Below, piece by piece: positions 18,162 through 24,997 of a stretch of 33,094 nucleotides of DNA. The notes beneath the pieces were generated by a model. The model did not search any database. It saw only the letters and a list, made by a program, of their open reading frames with translations, and was not told the origin of the DNA. Source of the DNA: Microvirga massiliensis (GTDB lineage: Bacteria; Pseudomonadota; Alphaproteobacteria; Rhizobiales; Beijerinckiaceae); the NCBI RefSeq assembly GCF_001006805.1, contig NZ_LN811351.1:800873-833966 (forward strand), written 5' to 3'. The stretch's first letter is position 1, and every line of letters begins with the position of its first letter. A program made the translations under genes and the position numbers.

Positions 18162-19556
18162 TCACCCGGGCGCCAGCATGGTTTCCGGCCGGACGATTGC
18201 ATCGAACTCCTCCGCCGATACGGCGCCGGAGCCGACTGCCTCCTCACGCAGGGTCGTGCCGTTCCGGTGAGCCGCTTTGGCGATTGCGGCGGCACGATCA
18301 TAGCCGATGCGCGGTGCGAGGGCCGTCACAAGCATGAGAGAGCGCTCGAGAAGTTCCGTGATCCGCTCCTGGTTCGGGGCGATGCCGACGATGCAACGAT
18401 CCGCGAAGCTCACCGCGGCATCGGCGAGGAGGCGGATCGACTGGAGGATCGCGTAGGCGATGACCGGCTTGAAGACGTTGAGTTCGAAATGTCCTTGCGA
18501 GCCCGCGAAGGCGACAGTGGTCTGGTTGCCCATCACCTGAGCGCAGACCATGGTGAGGGCTTCCGCCTGAGTGGGATTCACTTTCCCGGGCATGATCGAG
18601 GAGCCCGGCTCGTTCTCCGGAAGACTGATCTCGCCGAGGCCTGAGCGCGGTCCCGATCCCATGAGACGGATGTCGCTGGCGATCTTGAAGAGACCGGCGG
18701 CAACGCTCGTGAGTGCGCCATGGGTGAAGACGAGCGCGTCATGCGATGCGAGCGCCTCGAACTTGTTGGCCGCCGATGTGAAAGGAAGCCCTGTCAGCTC
18801 TGCAACCTTTGCCGCGAACCGCTCGGCGAATTCCGGATGGGTGTTGAGCCCGGTCCCGACCGCCGTCCCGCCCTGGGCCAACGCCAGGACTCCGGGCAAC
18901 GTCGCTTCGACCCGTGCAAGTCCGAGCTCGACCTGCGCCGCATAGCCGGAGAACTCCTGTCCGAGGGTAACAGGCGTCGCGTCCTGGAGATGGGTTCGCC
19001 CGATCTTCACGACATCCGCAAATTCGCTCGCAGCGTGCTTCAGCGCAGCGTGGAGATGGCCGAGGGCCGGCTTGAGACGCCGCTCGATTTCGAGAGCGAC
19101 CGCAATGTTCATGGCTGTCGGGAAGCTGTCGTTCGAGGACTGTCCCCGATTCACGTGATCGTTGGGATGGACCGGCGTCTTGGACCCCCGTTCGGATCCG
19201 AGTTTCTCGTTGGCGAGATTCGAAAGAACCTCGTTCACGTTCATGTTGGTCTGGGTACCGGAGCCCGTCTGCCATATCACGAGGGGAAATTCCGTATCGT
19301 GGCGTCCACCCCGAACCTCGGCTGCGGCTTCGGCAATCGCGGTCGCTAATCCGGGGTCGAGCTGGCCGAGGTACTGATTGACCCGGGCTGCGGCTTCCTT
19401 GACCAGAGCCATGGCATGGATGAGCGGCAGCGGCATGCGTTCCGTGCCGATCGGGAAGTTCTCGACGGAGCGCTGTGTCTGGGCTCCCCAAAGGCGGTCG
19501 GCATCCACATCGATCGGACCGAAGGTATCGGTTTCAGTGCGGGTCGAGGGCGACAT
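18162..19556 (-). CDS. fumC: Class II fumarate hydratase
   Basis: Converts fumarate to (S)-malate in the TCA cycle; an Fe-S-independent cytosolic homotetramer. The 464 residues match the usual FumC length. Visible motifs are GTQTNMN (100-106), SSNDSFP (140-146), the His189 region [10 protein letters not shown], and the fumarase/aspartase signature [10 protein letters not shown] (318-327). ATG at 19556 is preceded by AGGAGAGG. A longer in-frame reading from 19643 adds 29 non-conserved residues and is rejected. Confidence 0.97.
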   Translation of the reverse strand: MSPSTRTETDTFGPIDVDADRLWGAQTQRSVENFPIGTERMPLPLIHAMALVKEAAARVNQYLGQLDPGLATAIAEAAAEVRGGRHDTEFPLVIWQTGSGTQTNMNVNEVLSNLANEKLGSERGSKTPVHPNDHVNRGQSSNDSFPTAMNIAVALEIERRLKPALGHLHAALKHAASEFADVVKIGRTHLQDATPVTLGQEFSGYAAQVELGLARVEATLPGVLALAQGGTAVGTGLNTHPEFAERFAAKVAELTGLPFTSAANKFEALASHDALVFTHGALTSVAAGLFKIASDIRLMGSGPRSGLGEISLPENEPGSSIMPGKVNPTQAEALTMVCAQVMGNQTTVAFAGSQGHFELNVFKPVIAYAILQSIRLLADAAVSFADRCIVGIAPNQERITELLERSLMLVTALAPRIGYDRAAAIAKAAHRNGTTLREEAVGSGAVSAEEFDAIVRPETMLAPG

Positions 19557-19759
19557 ACTGGCCTCTCCTGTGTCGATTGCGAGACCATAACTTAAGGAGC
19601 CGCTGCGCAACTTCGATCCTGGAGTCGAGCCGCACCGACCCACCGGCTACCTCGACAAGGCTCATTTCAGGAACGGACGGGCGATCACCGTTCCGGCGAA
19701 CGGGCGCGGCGCTTCCGATGCAGCTGACAGCGCGGGAGAGCGCCTGACGCGGCGCAGGA

Positions 19760-20380
19760 TCAGTTCTTCTTGCGGAACGCGTCGAGACTGACGACCTCGG
19801 CTCCAGCTTCGCCCTTGCGCTCCTCGGCCGGTTGCCCCTCGTCTCCATCCGTCGTTTTTCCGGCCTGGGACGGTGGCTTTGGAGGGAGCCTGGGTGTCGG
19901 GCTTCTTCCGCCGACGGGAGCAGGCGTCTTCTTAGGCTGCAGTTCGACGGGTTCCGACCCGGCGCCTCGCGCGGGCCTTGAGGGTTCCGGAGCCGAGGCA
20001 GGGGGAGTCTCGACCTGCTCCTCCTCCTGCACCTCGAACTTGAGGCCGAACTGCACCGACGGATCGAAGAACCCGGTCAGGGCATCGAACGGGATGAGAA
20101 GGCGCTCCGGCACGCCCGAGAAGGACAGCCCGACCTCGAACGCATGCTCGGTGACTCCGAGATCCCAGAACTGATGCTGGAGAACGATCGTCATCTCCTG
20201 GGGGTATTTTTCGCGCAGGCGGTTCGACAATCGAACGCCCGGGTAATCCGTCCGGAAGGAGATGTAGAAGTGATGTTCGCCGTGAAGGCCGTCCCGACCG
20301 GCATCAGAAAGGATCTTCCGAACGACCCCTTTGAGCGCCTCTTGCACCAGGAGATCGTAGCGGATCTGGTCTTTGGCCAT
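19760..20380 (-). CDS. sspB: Alphaproteobacterial SspB, ClpXP specificity adaptor
   Basis: Encodes 206 residues. The N-terminal adaptor domain (about 1-125: MAKDQIRYDLLVQEALKGVV, FYISFRTDYPGVRLS, MTIVLQHQFWDL, LLIPFDALTGFFDPSVQFGL) is the SspB fold that binds ssrA tags. A disordered Pro/Glu-rich linker follows (about 130-195). The C-terminal peptide EVVSLDAFRKKN is the likely ClpX-tethering tail. The gene lies just downstream of, and co-directional with, the tmRNA gene whose tag it would recognise. No clear ribosome site is visible. Confidence 0.93.
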   Translation of the reverse strand: MAKDQIRYDLLVQEALKGVVRKILSDAGRDGLHGEHHFYISFRTDYPGVRLSNRLREKYPQEMTIVLQHQFWDLGVTEHAFEVGLSFSGVPERLLIPFDALTGFFDPSVQFGLKFEVQEEEQVETPPASAPEPSRPARGAGSEPVELQPKKTPAPVGGRSPTPRLPPKPPSQAGKTTDGDEGQPAEERKGEAGAEVVSLDAFRKKN

Positions 20381-20392
20381 TCGCGGACTCTT

Positions 20393-20432
20393 GCAGAAAA
20401 GAAAGTGGAGGCTTCTGTTGCCAGGTGCCTCC
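20393..20432 (-). terminator. Hairpin and T-rich tract at the tmRNA 3' end
   Basis: On the minus strand GGAGGC, a 14-nt loop, and GCCTCC are followed by ACTTTCTTTTC. This looks like an intrinsic terminator, although the hairpin may also be part of the mature coding piece. It sits 13-52 nt before the sspB start. Confidence 0.5.
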
Positions 20433-20722
20433 GAACCCCGCCTGCCGGTGCTACCCGTCAGGACTTTGGATCGGTGTCAATGACCGCTTACGCGGCCACC
20501 GCTACCGGAGCATAGTTGTCGTTGGCAACTATTGAGTCGGCCCGATAACGGCGGAACCATGCCGAGCGAAAAGCCACCCTTTACGCCCTCGTCGATCCTA
20601 TTTCGCCCCCGCCAAAACCCAGGAAGGAGCCTGGGCTTTGGTGGAGGCGCCGGGTACCGCCCCCGGGTCCGATGGGTTTATTTCGGTCGCCGTTTATCGC
20701 CATAGCCGGCTTGCGCCGGCAC
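20401..20722 (-). ncRNA. ssrA: Circularly permuted two-piece tmRNA
   Basis: On the minus strand the acceptor piece comes first. It ends at 20639 with an encoded CCA after CGCCTCC (20649-20643). An intervening hairpin follows (20611-20638, CCCAGG/CCTGGG). The coding piece starts GGGGGCG at 20610. GGGGGCG and CGCCTCC pair over 7 bp with a G-U wobble at pair 3, the identity element for alanyl-tRNA synthetase. Downstream, AAATAGGATCGACGAGGGCG resembles the tmRNA 5' domain. The tag frame at 20526-20488 reads ANDNYAPVAVAA then TAA. The 3' end forms GGAGGC/GCCTCC (20432-20427 with 20412-20407) before a T-rich run. The outer ends are estimates. This permuted layout is known for alphaproteobacteria. 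Confidence 0.93.
20488..20526 (-). other. ssrA: tmRNA proteolysis tag reading frame
   Basis: GCC AAC GAC AAC TAT GCT CCG GTA GCG GTG GCC GCG TAA encodes ANDNYAPVAVAA. The hydrophobic AVAA-type end is what ClpX recognises, and the AND-containing start is the SspB-binding part. Confidence 0.93.
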
Positions 20723-20728
20723 CTCGCA

Positions 20729-20734
20729 ATATAG
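20729..20734 (-). promoter_or_regulatory. Possible -10 box of ssrA
   Basis: TATATT on the minus strand lies about 7 nt before the estimated 5' end of the acceptor piece. The upstream -35 region (CTTTCA-like at 20757-20752) is weak, so the assignment is tentative. Confidence 0.4.
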
Positions 20735-20839
20735 GGACAGGCGGCGCGAATTGAAAGAGCGGGGACAAGCCGTACGCAACGTGTCCGACCCCTTCGCGGG
20801 CGCGCCGAATGTCCTATGCTGGGCGCTCTGGAGAGAGCC

Positions 20840-21280
20840 ATGCAGATCTACCATGAGCTTCTGCGCCGCCTGCTCGACGAGGGCGTGCGCAAGGACGACC
20901 GCACCGGCACCGGAACCCTCTCGGTGTTCGGACACCAGATGCGCTTCGATCTTTCGCAGGGATTTCCGCTGGTCACCACCAAGCGCCTGCACCTGAAATC
21001 GATTGTTCACGAGTTGCTCTGGTTTCTCACAGGCGACACCAACATCCGCTACCTGCGCGAGAACGGGGTCACGATCTGGGACGAATGGGCCGACGAGAGA
21101 GGGGATCTCGGTCCCGTCTACGGCCGGCAGTGGAGATCCTGGCCAAAGCCGGGCGGTGGAAGCGTCGATCAGATCCGCTGGGTCGTCGACGAGATCCGGC
21201 GCAATCCCGATTCCCGCCGGCTTGTCGTCTCGGCCTGGAATCCGGCCGAACTCGATCGAATGGCCCTGGCTCCGTGCCAC
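20840..21280 (+). pseudogene. thyA: Native thymidylate synthase, truncated after Cys146-His147
   Basis: GGAGAGAG precedes ATG at 20840. The first 147 residues are a normal ThyA N-terminal half: [64 protein letters not shown], and the active-site MALAPCH. Homology then stops at 21280, right after the catalytic Cys-His. The expected FFQFYV...SCQLYQRS...DVFLG...[10 protein letters not shown] half is absent from the following DNA. The frame runs on to a stop at 22000 as non-homologous sequence. The product would lack dUMP-binding residues Arg166, Asp169 and Asn177 and cannot be active. The 3' half probably lies beyond the right edge, at the far end of the inserted element. Confidence 0.9.
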
Positions 21281-22066
21281 ATTTTTCCAATATCCTGGGC
21301 CGCTACGCACATAGAAATGCAAGCCCAGCCAAGCATGCGCTGTGGTCCATCATCGGTAGCGCTACGGACGGTGGTGTTCAGTCCCAGGGATACTCTAGGT
21401 CGCGCGTCGGACGGCACGTGGCGTAATGCGGCTCTGGCGGCATGCGTGCTGGCAGACGGTATTCAGCTTGGTACGTCGAGGGCATGCGCGACGTCCGGAC
21501 CGATGGATCGGCTGGATGGAAGCTCGCGCCGCCGTTTGGGAGTACTGGTCGAGCCATTTGGTCGCACTCGGGGGGCAAGCGAGGGGTATGTCAGCTCAAC
21601 TGACCACAAGACGGCACTACATGCTAAGTTTGCCGCGATCCGGCTCGTTCGGTCTATGGCCTCTCTTTTTGCATGTGATGAGGCACTATCCAGTAGGGCG
21701 CAAACCTATCAGGTCCACTTAGCTTCCGGCGATCGGTTCAGAGCTTCGTGGAGGAGGGGATTCGACATACCGGTCGCTTGGCATTCGTACTGCCGCCAGC
21801 AGGCAATGCCAGATCCGCAGTTCATTCCATGCGGCAATATCGCCCGCAGGATGCCCGAGCACAGCAGGAGTAGGAGGGGCACGGTGCGGTTGTTCCGCCG
21901 CGGGTGTCTGAACCTTGGCCTCAGGCGCTACAGTCACAAAAGCGGTGCTGCAATCTCTCCGACTTCGTCCACCGCGGTCTCCTCAAGACCGAAAATATGA
22001 AGAGACCGGTCCCCGCTTCCGTTACCGAATCTGAGCTGTAAACCCTAATACGAGTTCCTCCCGCAC
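21281..22066. other. Unassigned segment between the two thyA copies
   Basis: About 790 bp directly follow the thyA break. Reading frames are open by chance on both strands (for example plus 21426-21722 and minus 21937-21719), but none resembles a family I know, and codon use does not favour one frame. I see no transposase, integrase, tRNA or terminal inverted repeat. It should contain the left attachment junction of the element and the promoter of the second thyA. Confidence 0.6.
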
Positions 22067-22861
22067 ATGCAGCAGTATCATGACCTGATCAGACACATCC
22101 TTGAGAAAGGGATCGAACGTGAGGATCGGACCGGCATCGGCACCATCGGAGTTTTCGGCTATCAGATGCGCTTCGATTTATCCGAGGGCTTTCCCCTCGT
22201 AACTACAAAGAAGTTGCATCTACGCTCGATCATATACGAGCTCCTGTGGTTCCTCCGCGGCGATACAAATACGAAGTACCTAAACGACAATAAGGTAAGG
22301 ATCTGGGATGAATGGGCCGACGAGAATGGCGATCTCGGGCCTATCTACGGCCGACAGTGGAGGTCGTGGCAGGCTCCCGACGGGCGTGTAATTGACCAAG
22401 TTCAAAATCTTATCGACGAGATCCGAAATCGTCCGAATTCTCGGCGGCAGATTGTTAGCGCCTGGAACGTGGCAGACCTGCCCGCAATGGCTCTCGCTCC
22501 GTGCCATTGCTTACTACAAACTGCCGTTCTCAGCAGCAAACTGCACCTGCAACTGTATCAGCGATCTTGTGATGTCTTCCTGGGACTGCCCTTCAACATA
22601 GCGAGCTACGCGCTTCTGCTGAACATGCTGGCGCAGCAATGTGACCTCGAGCCAGGTGAATTCGTTTGGACCGGCGGGGATGTTCATATCTATCGTAATC
22701 ACCTCGACCAAGTCCGCACACAGATCACGCGCGAGCCGTTTCCACTCCCAACGCTTCACATCAAACGGCGGCCAACGTCCATTAACGACTACCGCTTCGA
22801 AGATTTTGAGATCAAGGGGTACCAGGCCCATCCACACCTCAGTGGCGAGGTAGCTGTATGA
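22067..22861 (+). CDS. thyA: Second, intact and diverged thymidylate synthase
   Basis: Encodes 264 residues, the exact length of E. coli ThyA, with matching numbering. Arg21, Glu58, Trp80, Arg126-Arg127, Cys146-His147, Arg166-Ser167, Asp169 and Asn177 are all in place. It converts dUMP to dTMP with methylene-tetrahydrofolate. After the active site it reads [22 protein letters not shown], where most relatives have FFQFYV, an unusual local variant. The protein clearly differs from the truncated copy upstream, and the gene is lower in GC with many A/T-ending codons, which points to acquisition from elsewhere. It presumably replaces the disrupted thyA. The ribosome site is weak. Confidence 0.93.
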   Translation: MQQYHDLIRHILEKGIEREDRTGIGTIGVFGYQMRFDLSEGFPLVTTKKLHLRSIIYELLWFLRGDTNTKYLNDNKVRIWDEWADENGDLGPIYGRQWRSWQAPDGRVIDQVQNLIDEIRNRPNSRRQIVSAWNVADLPAMALAPCHCLLQTAVLSSKLHLQLYQRSCDVFLGLPFNIASYALLLNMLAQQCDLEPGEFVWTGGDVHIYRNHLDQVRTQITREPFPLPTLHIKRRPTSINDYRFEDFEIKGYQAHPHLSGEVAV

Positions 22862-22869
22862 ACAGGTCC

Positions 22870-23115
22870 CCGGGAAACTGCCGGAACCTTTCCGCCTTGC
22901 CTCTGGAGCCGGCCGAGCAGAGCCGCCGAGGAATGTAATGCCTCGGCATTCGAGAGCCCGCTGAACCGCATGGAAGGTCCGGGCCATCATGTCCCGATCC
23001 AGTCGCGCGAGTTTCTGAAGGCTTCGGTGCTGACCCCCGTGATGTCAGCCAACTACTCCTGGCTCAAATCGAGCCCGATCCGCGCCGCTTTAAGGAGGCG
23101 CGGGTGGGCTGGCAT
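22870..23115 (-). pseudogene. Decayed copy of a small XRE regulator
   Basis: Minus-strand reading from ATG at 23115 gives HPRLLKAARIGLDLSQE, then an in-frame TAG, then LADITGVSTEAFRN. A frameshift leads to FHAVQRALECRGITFLGGSA. These parts align in order with the intact regulator next door (LLKAARVALGLSPEELAKEA, ILLAVQRTLESRGVVFLAGD). At least one stop and one frameshift make it a pseudogene. Its 3' end near 22870 is approximate and abuts the second thyA tail-to-tail. Confidence 0.75.
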
Positions 23116-23141
23116 GTCCGCAATTTCGAAGGTCGCGGACC

Positions 23142-23154
23142 CTTGTCAACAATT
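23142..23154 (-). promoter_or_regulatory. TTGTCAACAATT element before the decayed XRE copy
   Basis: The 13-mer CTTGTCAACAATT here is identical to 23472-23484. On the minus strand it contains TTGACA, a perfect -35 box, and the palindrome TTGT-CA-ACAA, a plausible operator for the adjacent regulator. It lies about 28 nt upstream of the pseudogene start. Confidence 0.5.
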
Positions 23155-23173
23155 GCGACGAAGGCCGCTCACC

Positions 23174-23434
23174 TCAGTTCGTAGCAACGTCGCTTGACCG
23201 CCGCACCGGGAGGCGGAAACCAGGGCCCTGCGTATGGTCCCCAGCCAGGAAAACGACGCCTCGGCTCTCTAATGTTCTTTGAACAGCAAGCAATATTCTC
23301 AGGGCGACAGTGTCAGATCCTGCTTCCAAGCGGCTCAGGGATCGACGGCTGATCCCGGCCTCCTTGGCCAATTCCTCAGGACTCAATCCAAGAGCGACGC
23401 GGGCTGCTTTTAGTAGGTCGGCGGGCGTATGCAT
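23174..23434 (-). CDS. XRE-family transcriptional regulator
   Basis: Encodes 86 residues from ATG at 23434, with a helix-turn-helix at about 5-45 (LLKAARVALGLSPEELAKEA, then GISRRSLSRLE). The short C-terminal motif GVVFLAGDHTQGPGFRLP is shared with the XRE protein at 11002-11262. I prefer this start to the longer one at 23530 because it gives the same length as that homologue and leaves the TTGACA element at 23479-23474 upstream. It is divergent from the cassette starting at 23606 and is a reasonable candidate to control it, which is inference. Confidence 0.82.
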   Translation of the reverse strand: MHTPADLLKAARVALGLSPEELAKEAGISRRSLSRLEAGSDTVALRILLAVQRTLESRGVVFLAGDHTQGPGFRLPVRRSSDVATN

Positions 23435-23471
23435 TCGGGCCGATCTTGCACGCCGCGTCTGCTCAGGCCAG

Positions 23472-23484
23472 CTTGTCAACAATT
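23472..23484 (-). promoter_or_regulatory. TTGTCAACAATT element before the intact XRE gene
   Basis: This is an exact copy of the 13-mer at 23142-23154. It contains TTGACA on the minus strand and the TTGT-CA-ACAA palindrome, about 39 nt upstream of the chosen start. It may be a shared promoter or autoregulatory operator. Confidence 0.5.
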
Positions 23485-23605
23485 CGCCAGATGCGGCCTT
23501 GGTAGGACCCAAAAGGCCAAAATTGGCCACAAGCCGCTAGATTGCGGCCTGCGTGTCTGTTAGCGTCTGCGAATCACCCCGTGTGGGACATGAAAGGAGC
23601 GGACA

Positions 23606-24337
23606 ATGGACGTATTCGCTCTCGTAGGATCGAAAGGCGGCGCCGCGCGGACCACCTCGAGCAGCCTGCTCGCGCTTGGCCTGCACGAGCTCGGGCTGAA
23701 GCCGCTCCACATCCAAGTCGTTATGTCCGGCTGCCCTCCGGTCCTGGAGTTGGCACGCGACGTGCCGTTCACGAAAACCTGGATCCCCGCGCACGCATGC
23801 ACGGCAGCGGCGATCGCCATCCGGAGGCATGCCGCAGGATTCCCGCAGTGCGCGCCCGTGATCGTCGACCTGCCGGCCGAAAGGATTCGGGCCGATCTCG
23901 TCGCCGACCCGGACACCCGAATCCTTTTGCCGATGCGCGACGGCAGCCTCGAGATTGAGTGGGCGGCCAGCGACTACTGCGACGCCGAGGAGGCCCTCGC
24001 CTGGGAGATCCAGCAAGGCCGCATCTCCGATGCCTCGCGCCCGCCCGCCTGGTTCCTGCCAGTCGGCTGGCCCGCGAGCCTCAAGGCTGGGGACTTCGCC
24101 GCGATCCTGGGCCGCTTCGGCGTGGTCGTGGACGAGCAACGGCCGTTCCCGATCATCCTGCCGGGCGCGCTGCGGCTCGAGCGTCTGGACATCATGGACT
24201 TTCCGGGCGGAGAGCAGTTCTTCACGAGGCTGGAGATCCAGGACGTCGCGCAGACCCTGGCCCATGCGGTGCTCGCCGGCACGCGCAGCCCGCTGCTCGA
24301 TGCCATCTCACCCGATGAGTCCGAAGACACCGCCTGA
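23606..24337 (+). CDS. ParA/MinD-like NTPase with degenerate P-loop
   Basis: Encodes 243 residues; AAGGAGCGG precedes the ATG. The N-terminus FALVGSKGGAARTTSSSLLA (4-23) is laid out like the deviant Walker A of ParA proteins (KGGxGKTT), with signature Lys10. The glycine and catalytic lysine are replaced (KGGAARTT, Arg15), so nucleotide binding may be lost or altered. PVIVDLPAE (84-92) resembles the ParA switch II/Walker B strand. The rest shows no clear domain. No ParB or origin genes adjoin, so plasmid partition is unlikely. First gene of a co-directional accessory cassette. Role unknown. Confidence 0.72.
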   Translation: MDVFALVGSKGGAARTTSSSLLALGLHELGLKPLHIQVVMSGCPPVLELARDVPFTKTWIPAHACTAAAIAIRRHAAGFPQCAPVIVDLPAERIRADLVADPDTRILLPMRDGSLEIEWAASDYCDAEEALAWEIQQGRISDASRPPAWFLPVGWPASLKAGDFAAILGRFGVVVDEQRPFPIILPGALRLERLDIMDFPGGEQFFTRLEIQDVAQTLAHAVLAGTRSPLLDAISPDESEDTA

Positions 24338-24493
24338 GCGGCAACGCCGATCCCTGCGGCGGGCCTGAGGCGCTCCTGAAGCGAACGTCAGTCGACAGCT
24401 CCCGTCCGCGGCTGACCCGCGCCCATCCGTCCCGAACTGATGCGCTCGCGCGTGTGCCCACGCGGCTGAACAGCGGCTGAGCAGAGGATTCCC

Positions 24494-24997
24494 ATGTTCG
24501 TGATCTCGAGAAGCAGCGGCACGAGCGAGGCGGAGGTCGAGGAGGAGATCGTCCGCCTCTGCCGCCTTGCGGCCGACCTCCACGCGATTTGCAACGCCGC
24601 CGGCCCGAGCGAGGACGCGCTCCGGGATGCTCCCGTCCTCGAGAACTGGAGGCTGGCTGCGCGATCCACCCCGTGCCTGATCTGCGAGGTCTCCGGCCAC
24701 CCACGGCTCCCGGGCGCCGGACGGCGTATCGTGACCTCCCCCGTCTGGGCGCTCGCCGAACCCTACGACTGGGCCCGGACGCTGTCGCGCTGGTACCGCC
24801 TCGGGCGGCCCATGGTCACGCCAGGGATTCGTGATGGCGACACCCGGCAAGTCCGCCCAGGGCATCTTCGACGGATCGGCCGCGCGGGCGCAGCGCTTCT
24901 GGAAGCACTTCGCCCGCCGCCGGACGGCCGCACTCGAAGGATTGCACCTGCCGACCGAGTTCGAGCTGCTCGCCGGAATGCCGTTCCTCGCCGGTGA
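24494..24997 (+). CDS. Uncharacterised protein overlapping the AAA+ gene
   Basis: Encodes 167 residues with GAGGATT before the ATG. Residues 1-110 look like a genuine protein: a charged helix (SEAEVEEEIVRLCRLAADLH), LENWRLAARSTPCLICEVSG, and an aromatic stretch WALAEPYDWARTLSRWYRLG. Past about residue 112 the frame overlaps the start of the next gene by 167 nt, and the composition turns Arg/Pro-rich like a shadow frame. Either the tail is nonsense-like extension or the stop was lost. It may belong to a DUF6634-type alphaproteobacterial family, but this is from memory and unverified. No catalytic motif is visible. Confidence 0.65.
   Translation: MFVISRSSGTSEAEVEEEIVRLCRLAADLHAICNAAGPSEDALRDAPVLENWRLAARSTPCLICEVSGHPRLPGAGRRIVTSPVWALAEPYDWARTLSRWYRLGRPMVTPGIRDGDTRQVRPGHLRRIGRAGAALLEALRPPPDGRTRRIAPADRVRAARRNAVPRR

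Noticed and set aside
21426..21722. 98-codon plus-strand frame in the segment after the thyA break
   Set aside because: It has no ribosome site and no recognisable family; other frames there are equally open.
20840..22066. Group I intron in thyA, as in the phage T4 td gene
   Set aside because: The downstream thyA is complete with its own start rather than a second exon, and the break is at the Cys-His site, not at the td intron position.
23606..24337. Plasmid partition locus
   Set aside because: There is no ParB, centromere repeats or replication gene nearby, and the P-loop is degenerate.
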